From: DATFEN01 sp035691285
Lineage (GTDB): Bacteria > Acidobacteriota > Vicinamibacteria > Fen-336
NCBI GenBank assembly: GCA_035691285.1
Contig: DASSJI010000279.1
Coordinates: forward strand, 1-30,063
Direction: 5' to 3'
DNA length: 30,063 nt
Numbering within the stretch: position 1 is the first letter of the stretch; each line of letters opens with the position of its first letter. Below the pieces are notes generated by a model that was not told the origin of the DNA, searched no databases, and saw nothing but the letters and a program-made list of their open reading frames with translations. Below, piece by piece: positions 1 through 7,328 of this stretch. A program made the position numbers and the translations under genes.

Positions 1-445
1 GGACCTCCCGCGCCGTGAAGCCGGCGCCGGAGGCCACCGGCCAGCTCCTGATCTCCAGGTAGTCCTCGTTGCCGCCCTCGACCGAGGTGTTCCAGTTCGA
101 GGCCCCGGCCACCACCTGGGCGCGCCCGCGCACGACCGGGCTCATGCGCCCGATGCCGGGCACCTGCTCGCGGATGGCCGCCGCGTCCTCCAGGGTCAGG
201 GTCTGCACGCCGCCGGCTCCGGTCTGGAAGCCACCGCGGCCCCCGCTGCCCGCCGACACGTAGATCACGTTGACACCGGCGCTGGCGATCTCCTGGTCGA
301 TGGCGGCGCGCGCGCCCGAGGAGATCGCGATCATCGTGATCACCGAGGCCACGCCGACGATCACGCCGAGCGCGGTCAGGCTCGAGCGCAGCTTGTTCTG
401 GGCGAGAGCGCGCAGGGCGATGTCGACCACGGCCAGGAGCCTCAT
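1..445 (-). CDS. macB: MacB-like ABC transporter permease, N-terminal part (cut by window edge)
   Basis: The minus strand reads in from an ATG at 445 and stays open to the window edge, giving about 148 residues. It begins MRLLAVVDIALRALAQNKLR, then a hydrophobic segment (LTALGVIVGVASVITMIAIS), then the start of a periplasmic domain. That layout is typical of the FtsX-type permease of MacB/LolCE-class exporters, which work with a periplasmic adaptor (MacA) and an outer-membrane channel. The first residues carry no ATPase domain, so this is a stand-alone permease rather than the fused MacB of E. coli; an ATPase gene would have to lie elsewhere, perhaps beyond the edge. The start is 7 bases after the macA stop, so the two are probably co-transcribed. 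The substrate cannot be told from the sequence. Confidence 0.85.
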   Translation of the reverse strand, partial: MRLLAVVDIALRALAQNKLRSSLTALGVIVGVASVITMIAISSGARAAIDQEIASAGVNVIYVSAGSGGRGGFQTGAGGVQTLTLEDAAAIREQVPGIGRMSPVVRGRAQVVAGASNWNTSVEGGNEDYLEIRSWPVASGAGFTAREV

Positions 446-452
446 GGCCGCC

Positions 453-1685
453 TCAGCGCGTGCGCTGCTCCCGGCGCGGCGAGAACGGGTTGTTGGTCGC
501 GCCGGGGCTGGGCCGCGCGGCGGCCCCACCCGCGGCCGGCGCGCCCCGCTGGCCGGTGATCACGGCCTCTCCCTCGCGCAGCCCCTCGATCACCTCCACG
601 TAGCGCCCGTCGGAGAGCCCCAGCTTCGCCTCGCGCGGCTCCGGCCGCCCTCCCGGGCCGGGCACGTAGAGCGGCCTCTCGCGCCCGCGCCGCCCGGCTT
701 CCGCCGGACCAGCGTTCCGGGCACCGGGCTCCCGGGCCTCGGGCCGGAAGCGGGCGGCCGCCGCCGGCACGCGGAGCACGCCGTCGCGCCGGCGCGTCTC
801 GACGGACACCGTGGCCGTCATGCCGGGCATGAGCTTGGAGGCGTCGTTCGAGACCGCCACGATGGTGTTGTAGGTCACGACGTTCTGGTTGACGATCGGC
901 TGCAGCCGCACCTGCTCGATCACGCCCTCGAACACCTCGTCGGGCCAGGCGTCGACGCGGAAGCTGGCGGCCTGGCCGGGCTCGACGCGGCCGATGTCGG
1001 CCTCGTCGATCGCGACGTTGACGCGCATCCGCTTCAGGTCGTTCGCGATCACGAACAGGGTCGGCGCCTGCAGCGAAGCGGCGACGGTTTGCCCCACGTC
1101 CACGTTGCGCGCCAGCACCACGCCGTCGATGGGCGCCACGATCACGCTGTGGCCCAGGTCGACCTCGGCCTGGTTCAGGGCGGCCTCGGCCTGGCTCACC
1201 GCCGCCTCGCTGGCCTTCTGCTGCGCCACGGCCGAGTCGTAGGCGGCCTTCGCGCTCTCGAGATCGCTCTCGGGCAGGAGGCTCTGGGCCGCGAGGGCCA
1301 ACGCGCGCTCGTACTTCTGCCTCGCGTCGGCGGTGGCGGCCGCGTTGCGCTCGACCTGGGCCCGGGCCGCCACGAGGTTGGAGCGGGCCTGGGCCACGCG
1401 GGCCTGGAACAGGGACGGCTCCAGGCGCGCCACCACCTGGCCCTTCCTCACCCGCGCGTTGAAGTCCGCGCCCAGCCAGGCCACGGTGCCGGACACCTGG
1501 GAGCCCACCTGGACGGTGGTGACGGCCTCGAGCACGCCGGTGGCGCCCACGACCTCGACGACGTCGCCCTTGTCCACGAGGGCGGTCTCGAACGCGGGCG
1601 GCTCCGAGCGGCCGCGGATCGAGACGAGCAGCACCGCGCCGCCGAGCACGGCGCCCGCGACGACGACCAGCCGGCGGCGCACCAT
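453..1685 (-). CDS. macA: MacA-like periplasmic adaptor (membrane fusion protein)
   Basis: This is a 410-residue adaptor of the HlyD/MacA (RND-type membrane fusion) family, which links an inner-membrane ABC permease to an outer-membrane channel. Residues 6-25 form one N-terminal membrane anchor. Next come a lipoyl/barrel-sandwich half (VVEVVGATGVLEAVTTVQVG), a long alanine/glutamine-rich coiled coil (about 90-190), the second lipoyl half (IVAPIDGVVLARNVDVGQ) and a beta-barrel region (VNVAIDEADIGRVEPGQ). The C-terminus has a proline/arginine-rich insert and a low-complexity tail. The frame is open further upstream, but the ATG at 1685 places the membrane anchor at the start as expected. A -10-like TAGACT lies only 5 bases before it, with no Shine-Dalgarno, so the message may be leaderless. 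It is directly followed by the macB permease. Confidence 0.9.
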   Translation of the reverse strand: MVRRRLVVVAGAVLGGAVLLVSIRGRSEPPAFETALVDKGDVVEVVGATGVLEAVTTVQVGSQVSGTVAWLGADFNARVRKGQVVARLEPSLFQARVAQARSNLVAARAQVERNAAATADARQKYERALALAAQSLLPESDLESAKAAYDSAVAQQKASEAAVSQAEAALNQAEVDLGHSVIVAPIDGVVLARNVDVGQTVAASLQAPTLFVIANDLKRMRVNVAIDEADIGRVEPGQAASFRVDAWPDEVFEGVIEQVRLQPIVNQNVVTYNTIVAVSNDASKLMPGMTATVSVETRRRDGVLRVPAAAARFRPEAREPGARNAGPAEAGRRGRERPLYVPGPGGRPEPREAKLGLSDGRYVEVIEGLREGEAVITGQRGAPAAGGAAARPSPGATNNPFSPRREQRTR

Positions 1686-1770
1686 GGGCCAGTCTACCCC
1701 ACTCGAACTTCGCCCCGCCGTGCGGCCGGGTTCCACGAAAACCAGTCGTCCGTAGTAAAAAGGAGCGCCC
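1686..1770. promoter_or_regulatory. Divergent intergenic region between macA and rfbB
   Basis: These 85 bases separate two divergently read operons and must hold both start signals. On the plus side an AAAAAGGAG Shine-Dalgarno (about 1757-1764) precedes the rfbB ATG. On the minus side a TAGACT -10-like hexamer (1691-1696) sits next to the macA ATG. I could not find a convincing -35 box for either direction. Confidence 0.4.
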
Positions 1771-2859
1771 ATGGGCACGATCCTCGTGACCGGCGGGGCC
1801 GGCTTCATCGGCTGCAACTTCGTGCGCCTGCTGCTCGCCAGGACCGAGGAGCGGGTGGTCGTCGCCGACGCCCTGACCTACGCCGGGAGCCTGGCCAGCC
1901 TCGAGGAGATCTCCGGGCATCCCCGCTACGCGTTCGTCAAGCTGGACATCGCCGACCGCGACCGCGTCCGCTGGGCCTTCCGGGAGCACCACCCGACCGC
2001 CGTCGTGAACTTCGCCGCCGAGAGTCACGTGGACCGCTCCATCGACGATCCCTTCGCGTTCGTCCACACCAACCTGGTCGGCACCTTCGAGCTGCTCGAG
2101 GCCGCGCGCCACCACCTGCGCGAGCGGCCCGCCGCCGAGCGCGACGCCTTCCGGTTCCTGCACGTCTCAACCGACGAGGTGTACGGCAGCCTCGGCCCGA
2201 AGGGAGCCTTTCGCGAGGACACGCCCTACGCCCCCAACTCGCCCTACGCCGCGACCAAGGCCGGCGCCGACCACCTGGCCCGGGCGTGGCACGAGACCTT
2301 CGGCCTCCCGGTGATCGTCACGAACTGCTCGAACAACTACGGCCCCTTCCAGTTCCCCGAGAAGCTCGTGCCGCTCGTGATCCTGAACGCCGTCGAGGCC
2401 CGTCCGCTGCCGATCTACGGCGACGGCGGCAACGTCCGCGACTGGATCCACGTCGAGGACCACTGCAGGGGCGTGCTCGCGGCGCTGCGGGGCGGCCGGC
2501 CCGGGGAGAAGTACAACCTGGGGGGTCACGGCGAGCGCACGAACCTCGACGTCGTCGACGCGATCTGCGCCGCCCTGGAGACCCTGAAGCCCGCGGCGAA
2601 GAACGACGCCCTGAAGGAGCGGGGCGTGTCGAGCTACGCCGAGCTCAAGACCTTCGTGAAGGACCGCCCCGGCCACGACCGCCGCTACGCGATCGACTCC
2701 GCGAAGGCGAGGCGCGAGCTGGCGTGGCGGCCGCGCTTCGCGTTCGAGGAGGGCCTCCGCGCCACCGTCGCCTGGTACCTCGCGAACGGAGCGTGGTGCG
2801 AGGCCGTGCAGGGGGGCCGCTACGGCCGCGAGCGCCTGGGCCTCGGCAGCCCGGCATGA
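1771..2859 (+). CDS. rfbB: dTDP-glucose 4,6-dehydratase
   Basis: This 362-residue enzyme converts dTDP-glucose to dTDP-4-keto-6-deoxyglucose, the second step of dTDP-L-rhamnose synthesis in the cytoplasm. It is an extended short-chain dehydrogenase. The NAD-binding GGAGFIG is at residues 8-14. The catalytic Thr134-Asp135-Glu136 (STDEVYG) and the Tyr159-xxx-Lys163 pair (SPYAATK) are all present, as is the family motif NCSNNYGPFQFPEKL. Length is normal, apart from a roughly 25-residue insertion-like stretch after residue 268 (LETLKPAAKNDALKERG). The ATG follows a good AAGGAG site. It is the first gene of an operon whose members overlap by four bases. Confidence 0.96.
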   Translation: MGTILVTGGAGFIGCNFVRLLLARTEERVVVADALTYAGSLASLEEISGHPRYAFVKLDIADRDRVRWAFREHHPTAVVNFAAESHVDRSIDDPFAFVHTNLVGTFELLEAARHHLRERPAAERDAFRFLHVSTDEVYGSLGPKGAFREDTPYAPNSPYAATKAGADHLARAWHETFGLPVIVTNCSNNYGPFQFPEKLVPLVILNAVEARPLPIYGDGGNVRDWIHVEDHCRGVLAALRGGRPGEKYNLGGHGERTNLDVVDAICAALETLKPAAKNDALKERGVSSYAELKTFVKDRPGHDRRYAIDSAKARRELAWRPRFAFEEGLRATVAWYLANGAWCEAVQGGRYGRERLGLGSPA

Positions 2860-3734
2860 AAGGGATCATCCTCGCCGGCGGCTCGGGATCGCGCCTCTGG
2901 CCGCTCACCCTGGCCATGAGCAAGCAACTCGTCCCCGTCTACGACAAGCCGATGATCTACTACCCGCTGAGCACGCTGATGCTCGCCGGCATCCGCGAGG
3001 TCCTCGTCATCACGACCCCCGAGGACCAGGAGAACTTCAAGCGGCTGCTCGGCGACGGCGCCGGCTTCGGGATCCGGGTCGCGTGGGGGGTGCAGCCGCG
3101 GCCGGAGGGCCTGGCCCAGGCGTTCCTGATCGGCCGGGAGTTCGTCGGCCGGGACGCGGTGGCCCTCGCGCTGGGCGACAACATCTTCTACGGCGCCGGC
3201 TTCTCCGAGTCGCTGCAGGCGGCCGCCCGCCGCCCCGCCGGCGCCACGGTATTCGCCTATCGCGTCCGGGACCCCGAGCGGTACGGCGTCGTCGAGTTCG
3301 ATCGCGAGGGGCGCGCGGTGGGCCTCGAGGAGAAGCCGACGCGGCCGCGCTCGGCGTTCGCGGTGACGGGCCTCTACTTCTACGACAACGCCGTACTCGA
3401 GATCGCCTCCTCGCTCAAGCCCTCGGCGCGGGGAGAGCTGGAGATCACCGACGTGAACCGCGCCTACCTGGCAAAGGGCGCGCTCCACGTCCAGGTCCTC
3501 GGCCGCGGCATGGCCTGGCTCGACACCGGCACCCACGAGTCGCTGCTCCAGGCCTCGACCTTCATCCAGGCCATCGAGGAGCGCCAGGGCCTGAAGGTCT
3601 GCTGCCCCGAGGAGGTCGCGTGGAAGATGGGCTTCATCTCCGACGCGGACCTGAGCCGCATCGCGCGCAGCCTGGACCGCAACGACTACGGCCGTTACCT
3701 GTTGCGGCTCCTCGAGGACGAGGGACGCCCATGA
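2856..3734 (+). CDS. rfbA: Glucose-1-phosphate thymidylyltransferase
   Basis: This 292-residue nucleotidyltransferase joins dTTP and glucose-1-phosphate to give dTDP-glucose and PPi, the first committed step to dTDP-L-rhamnose. It starts with the nucleotide-binding signature MKGIILAGGSGSRLWPLT, followed by SKQLVPVYDKPMIYYPLSTL, ALGDNIFYG and the sugar-binding region GLEEKPTRPRS. Length is that expected for the short RmlA type. Its ATG overlaps the rfbB stop as ATGA, which fixes the start and implies translational coupling. The same frame is open for a long way upstream, but that part is only a GC-driven read-through antisense to macA. Confidence 0.96.
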   Translation: MKGIILAGGSGSRLWPLTLAMSKQLVPVYDKPMIYYPLSTLMLAGIREVLVITTPEDQENFKRLLGDGAGFGIRVAWGVQPRPEGLAQAFLIGREFVGRDAVALALGDNIFYGAGFSESLQAAARRPAGATVFAYRVRDPERYGVVEFDREGRAVGLEEKPTRPRSAFAVTGLYFYDNAVLEIASSLKPSARGELEITDVNRAYLAKGALHVQVLGRGMAWLDTGTHESLLQASTFIQAIEERQGLKVCCPEEVAWKMGFISDADLSRIARSLDRNDYGRYLLRLLEDEGRP

Positions 3735-4285
3735 ACGTCACGTCGACCGACCTGCCCGGCGTCCTGCTCGTCGAGCCCGAGGTCTACTGCGACGCGCGGG
3801 GCTTCTTCCTCGAGACCTACCACCGCGAGAAGTACGCGGCCGCCGGGATCGACGCGGCCTTCGTCCAGGACAACCACTCGCACTCGACGCGGGGGACGCT
3901 CCGCGGCCTCCACGCCCAGGTCCTTAGACCCCAGGGCAAGCTGGTGCGCGCGGTGCGCGGGAAGATGTTCGACGTGGCCGTCGACATCCGCGTCGGCTCC
4001 CCTCGCTTCGGGCGCTGGACCGGCGCCTTGCTCTCGGGCGAGAACTTCCGGCAGCTCTACATCCCGCCGGGCTTCGCCCACGGCTTCTGCGTGCTGTCGG
4101 AGGAGGTCGACGTCGAGTACAAGTGCACCGACCTCTACGCCCCCGAGGACGAGATCACGATCGCGTGGGACGACCCCGAGATCGGCATCGCATGGCCGGT
4201 GGCCGTCCCGGTGCTGTCCGACAAGGACGGCAAGGCGCCGCAGCTCGCAGCGCTCCGGGACCGGCTGCCGCGGTTCTCCGGTTGA
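3731..4285 (+). CDS. rfbC: dTDP-4-dehydrorhamnose 3,5-epimerase
   Basis: This 184-residue cupin epimerises dTDP-4-keto-6-deoxyglucose at C3 and C5. The catalytic base His61 lies in TLRGLHAQ, and the C-terminal hallmark FAHGFCVLSEEVDVEYKCTD is present. The later DDPEIGIAWP matches the family. One oddity is Ala62 directly after the catalytic His, where most members have Tyr or Phe (RGLHYQ/RGLHFQ); this could affect substrate stacking but probably not the chemistry. The ATG overlaps the rfbA stop as ATGA. Confidence 0.95.
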   Translation: MNVTSTDLPGVLLVEPEVYCDARGFFLETYHREKYAAAGIDAAFVQDNHSHSTRGTLRGLHAQVLRPQGKLVRAVRGKMFDVAVDIRVGSPRFGRWTGALLSGENFRQLYIPPGFAHGFCVLSEEVDVEYKCTDLYAPEDEITIAWDDPEIGIAWPVAVPVLSDKDGKAPQLAALRDRLPRFSG

Positions 4286-5109
4286 GGCTGCTCGTGACTG
4301 GCGCCGGCGGACAGCTCGGCCGGGCGCTCGGGCCGGCGCTCGCGGGCCACGAGGTGGTCGCCCTGCCGCGGGCCGAACTCGACATCGGGGACCTCGCGGC
4401 GGTGCGGGCGGCGGTCGCGGCGCACCGGCCCTCGGTCGTCGTGAACGCGGCCGCCTACAACCTGGTGGACCAGGCCGAGAGCGAGCCCGAGGCTGCCGAG
4501 CGCGCGAACGCCATCGGCCCGAGGAACCTGGCCCTGGCCGCCGCCGAGCGCGGCGCCGCGATCCTCCACGTGTCCAGCGACTACGTCTTCGACGGCGAGC
4601 AAGGCCGCCCCTACCACGAGCGCGACGCGCCGAACCCCCTCTCGGCCTACGGCCGGAGCAAGCTCGAGGGCGAGCTGGCGGTGCGCGAGGCGAACCCGCG
4701 CCATCTCGTCGTGCGTACGGCCTGGGTCTACGCGGCCGTCGGACGCAACTTCCCGAACACCATACGACGGCTCGCCGAGGCGGGACCGGTGCGGGTCGTG
4801 GACGACCAGACCGGCTCGCCCACCTACGCGCCGCACCTCGCTCTGGGCCTCGCGCGACTCCTCTCCGGCGGCGGCTACGGGACGTACCACCTGGCCGGGT
4901 CGGGCGCGGCCACCTGGCACGACTTCGCCGTGGCGCGGTTCGCGGCGCTGCGCGTCGCGTGCGCAGTGGAGCGGGCTAAGTCCGCCGAGTTCCCGCGCCC
5001 GGCCCGCCGGCCGCGCTTCGCTCCGCTCGTCACCGTTCGCGAGCCTCCCGTCCTGCTGCCGCCCTGGCAGGAGGGCGTGGTCGCGTACACGCGGGCGGTC
5101 GCCGCATGA
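4282..5109 (+). CDS. rfbD: dTDP-4-dehydrorhamnose reductase
   Basis: This 275-residue NAD(P)H-dependent reductase completes dTDP-L-rhamnose synthesis. I place the start at TTG 4282, which overlaps the rfbC stop as TTGA and gives (M)RLLVTGAGGQLG, the normal N-terminus of the family. Longer upstream reading in this frame runs through rfbC and is not real. Recognisable parts are the GxGGQLG dinucleotide fold, VVNAAAYNLVDQAE, HVSSDYVFDG, the catalytic YGRSK, and VVDDQTGSPTYA near the sugar site. Length is typical (270-300). Confidence 0.94.
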   Translation: MRLLVTGAGGQLGRALGPALAGHEVVALPRAELDIGDLAAVRAAVAAHRPSVVVNAAAYNLVDQAESEPEAAERANAIGPRNLALAAAERGAAILHVSSDYVFDGEQGRPYHERDAPNPLSAYGRSKLEGELAVREANPRHLVVRTAWVYAAVGRNFPNTIRRLAEAGPVRVVDDQTGSPTYAPHLALGLARLLSGGGYGTYHLAGSGAATWHDFAVARFAALRVACAVERAKSAEFPRPARRPRFAPLVTVREPPVLLPPWQEGVVAYTRAVAA

Positions 5110-6086
5110 AGGTCCTCGTCACGGGCGGGGCGGGCTACATCGGCGCCCACGTGGTCCGAGCGCTTCAGGAGGCGGGCCATCCTCCCGTCGTGCTCGACGA
5201 CCTCCGCCGCGCCCGCCCGGGCCGGACCGGCGGCTTCCCCGTCGAGCGCGTGGCCGTCGAGGACGTCGAGGCGCTGCTCGGCGTCTTCGCGCGCCACCGT
5301 CCCGAGGGCGTCGTGCACCTCGCCGGCTACATCAGCGTGGCCGAGAGCGTCGCTCGGCCGGACCTTTACTGGCAGAACAACCTGGGCGCCGCGGCCGCCC
5401 TGCTGATCGCCTGCGCGCGCTCCGCCGTCCGTGCGTTCCTTTTCTCCTCCACCGCGGCCGTCTACGGGAACACCGAGCTGTCGCCGATCCCCGAGAGCGC
5501 GCCCCTCGCGCCGACCTCGCCCTACGGCGCCTCGAAGCTGGCCTTCGAGCGGCTGCTCTACGACGCCGGCCGCGCCCTCGGCTTCCGCACCGCGGCGCTG
5601 CGCTACTTCAACGCGGCCGGCGCGCATCCCGACTGGCGCGTGGGCGAGGACCACGAGCCGGAGGAGCACCTGATTCCCCGTGTCGTGCGCGCCCTGCTCG
5701 ACGGACGGCCGGTCCAGGTCTTCGGCCGCGACTATCCGACGCCCGACGGCACCTGTGTGCGCGACTTCGTCCACGTGACCGACCTGGCCCGGGCCCACGT
5801 CCGCGTGCTCGAGGCCGACGACCTTCCGGGCGGCCTCAGCTTCAACTGCGGCACCGGGCGCGGCAGCTCGGTCCTGGAGGTGATCGAGGCGGTGGGCTTG
5901 GCTCTCGGCGTCACGCCCAGGATCGAGTTCGGCCCGCGGCGGCCGGGCGATCCTGCATCGCTCGTGGCCGACCCGGCGGCCCTGCGCCAGCGCGTCGCCT
6001 GGCAGCCGCGCCACTCGGACCTCGGCGAGATCGTGGCCTCGGCCGTCGAGTGGGAGCGCTTCAGGAGGTCAGGTGCAGAAGCGTAA
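5106..6086 (+). CDS. galE: UDP-glucose 4-epimerase
   Basis: This 326-residue extended short-chain dehydrogenase interconverts UDP-glucose and UDP-galactose using bound NAD. The cofactor motif GGAGYIG is at residues 7-13, Ser115-Thr116 lie in FSSTAAVYG, and the catalytic Tyr140-xxx-Lys144 lie in SPYGASK. GalE-specific stretches follow: LRYFNAAGA, GRDYPTPDGTCVRDFVHV and FNCGTGRGSSVLEV. The start overlaps the rfbD stop as ATGA. Being in the rhamnose operon suggests both sugars feed the same surface polysaccharide or LPS. Related epimerases acting on UDP-GlcNAc cannot be excluded. Confidence 0.92.
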   Translation: MKVLVTGGAGYIGAHVVRALQEAGHPPVVLDDLRRARPGRTGGFPVERVAVEDVEALLGVFARHRPEGVVHLAGYISVAESVARPDLYWQNNLGAAAALLIACARSAVRAFLFSSTAAVYGNTELSPIPESAPLAPTSPYGASKLAFERLLYDAGRALGFRTAALRYFNAAGAHPDWRVGEDHEPEEHLIPRVVRALLDGRPVQVFGRDYPTPDGTCVRDFVHVTDLARAHVRVLEADDLPGGLSFNCGTGRGSSVLEVIEAVGLALGVTPRIEFGPRRPGDPASLVADPAALRQRVAWQPRHSDLGEIVASAVEWERFRRSGAEA

Positions 6087-6756
6087 GGCTCCGCCCCGCT
6101 GGCAGGCCCTCGGCATCCTGTTCGGCTCGCACCCGTGGCATGGCGTCCCCTTCCCGAAGGAGGCGCCGGGCGTCCTCACCGTCTACGTCGAGATGGTGCA
6201 GACCGACGCGGTCAAGTACGAGCTCGACAAGGTCACCGGCCTGCTCAAGGTGGACCGCCCGCAGAAGTACTCGAACGTGTGCCCGAGCCTGTACGGCCTC
6301 ATTCCCCAGACGCTGTGCGCCGAGCGGGTGGGCGAGTTCTGCGGCGCGCGCGCCGGCCGGAGCGGCATCGCCGGCGACGGCGATCCCCTCGACGTCTGCG
6401 TGCTGACCGAGAAGCCGTTCTCCCACGGCAACATCCTGGTGCCCGCGATCCCGATCGGCGGGCTGCGCATGATCGACAAGAGCGAGGCCGACGACAAGAT
6501 CATCGCCGTGCTCCAGGGGGACGACATGTACGGCGGCTGGCGGGAGATCGGCGACTGCCCGCCGCAGCTCGTGGACCGCCTGCGCCACTACTTCCTCACC
6601 TACAAGCAGGCTCCCGACCAGGCCACGAGCCCGTGCGAGATCACGCATGTCTACGGCCGCGAGGAGGCCTACGAGGTGGTGCGGCGCAGCCACGAGGACT
6701 ACCTCTCGCGCTACGGCGATCTCGAGGACGTGCTGACCCGCGTGCTGCGGGCGTGA
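6073..6756 (+). CDS. ppa: Soluble inorganic pyrophosphatase (family I)
   Basis: This 227-residue enzyme hydrolyses PPi to two phosphates. The family signature DGDPLDVCVL, with the metal-binding aspartates 102, 104 and 107, is intact. VKYELDKVTGLLKVDRPQKYS and EADDKIIAV are also present. It resembles the longer PPase type seen in Chlamydia (SHPWHG near the start, YGLIPQTLC, THVYGREEAYEVVRRSHEDY near the end) more than the E. coli type. The GTG start at 6073 lies inside the 3' end of galE (14-base overlap) and has a strong AGGAGGT site at 6063-6069. As the last gene of the nucleotide-sugar operon it could pull the RfbA reaction forward; that role is inference. Confidence 0.94.
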   Translation: MQKRKAPPRWQALGILFGSHPWHGVPFPKEAPGVLTVYVEMVQTDAVKYELDKVTGLLKVDRPQKYSNVCPSLYGLIPQTLCAERVGEFCGARAGRSGIAGDGDPLDVCVLTEKPFSHGNILVPAIPIGGLRMIDKSEADDKIIAVLQGDDMYGGWREIGDCPPQLVDRLRHYFLTYKQAPDQATSPCEITHVYGREEAYEVVRRSHEDYLSRYGDLEDVLTRVLRA

Positions 6757-6762
6757 GCCCGG

Positions 6763-6781
6763 GGGCCACGCGACCTGGCCC
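6763..6781 (+). terminator. Possible hairpin terminator after ppa
   Basis: A six-base-pair stem (GGGCCA at 6763-6768 pairing with TGGCCC at 6776-6781) with a seven-base loop starts 7 bases after the ppa stop. There is no run of T after it, so intrinsic termination is only possible. The rest of the 132-base gap to the next gene holds no gene that I can see. Confidence 0.3.
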
Positions 6782-6888
6782 GCAGCGAGATCACCCTGCT
6801 GTGACCGGGCTCACGGGTCTCCGCCACGAGCGGCCTATCTTCGAAAGAGGGGGGCGTCGTGTCGGCGAGACGCTCCTCGGAGGTGATC

Positions 6889-7272
6889 ATGCGAACAGTC
6901 AGCGCCCTTCTCGTCCTGGCGGCCTTCCTCGCCCCCGGGACCGTTCTCGCGGACACGCACCTGGTCTCCGACGGCGTCATCGCCGCCCGCGTCGCCAAGG
7001 CGGCCACGACGCGCCAGCGCGACATCGGCACGCTCGACCGCATGCTCGCGTCGCCTGCGGCAGTCGAAGCAGCCGCCAGGCTGGGAGTCGACGCCGGCCG
7101 CCTTCGGACCAGCCTGGCCGCCCTCGACGCGAGCGAGGCCCGCGACCTGGCCGCACGCGCCGCGGCCCTCGGCCTCGATCCCGCGGCCGGCGAGGACTGG
7201 GACACGAACGACATCCTGACCGTCTTCCTCGTCGTCGCGATCGTGATCCTCGTGCTCGACGCCGTGAACTGA
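6889..7272 (+). CDS. Small PA2779-family-like protein with signal peptide and C-terminal membrane helix
   Basis: This 127-residue protein has a Sec-type signal (MRTVSALLVLAAFLAPGTVLA), a helical middle (about 22-100) and a C-terminal hydrophobic helix (LTVFLVVAIVILVLDAV). The middle contains LASPAAVEAAARLGVDAGRL followed by an alanine-rich helix. The arrangement matches the PA2779/DUF6627 family: a signal, a region with 'LG' and repeated 'AALs..E' helices, and a terminal membrane segment. Function is unknown. In pseudomonads members lie beside a PA2778-type cysteine peptidase, and no such gene is here. The frame could start at GTG 6859, but the ATG at 6889 has a good GGAGG at 6879-6883 and begins exactly at the signal peptide. 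Confidence 0.7.
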   Translation: MRTVSALLVLAAFLAPGTVLADTHLVSDGVIAARVAKAATTRQRDIGTLDRMLASPAAVEAAARLGVDAGRLRTSLAALDASEARDLAARAAALGLDPAAGEDWDTNDILTVFLVVAIVILVLDAVN

Positions 7273-7328
7273 ATCGGGAGCCGCGCTTTCGACGCCGAGC
7301 TGCGCCGTTGCGGCTGGGCCGTGGTCGT

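Noticed and set aside
270..2855. Long plus-strand extension upstream of rfbA
   Set aside because: It is antisense to macA/macB and out of frame with rfbB; rfbA starts at the ATGA overlap at 2856.
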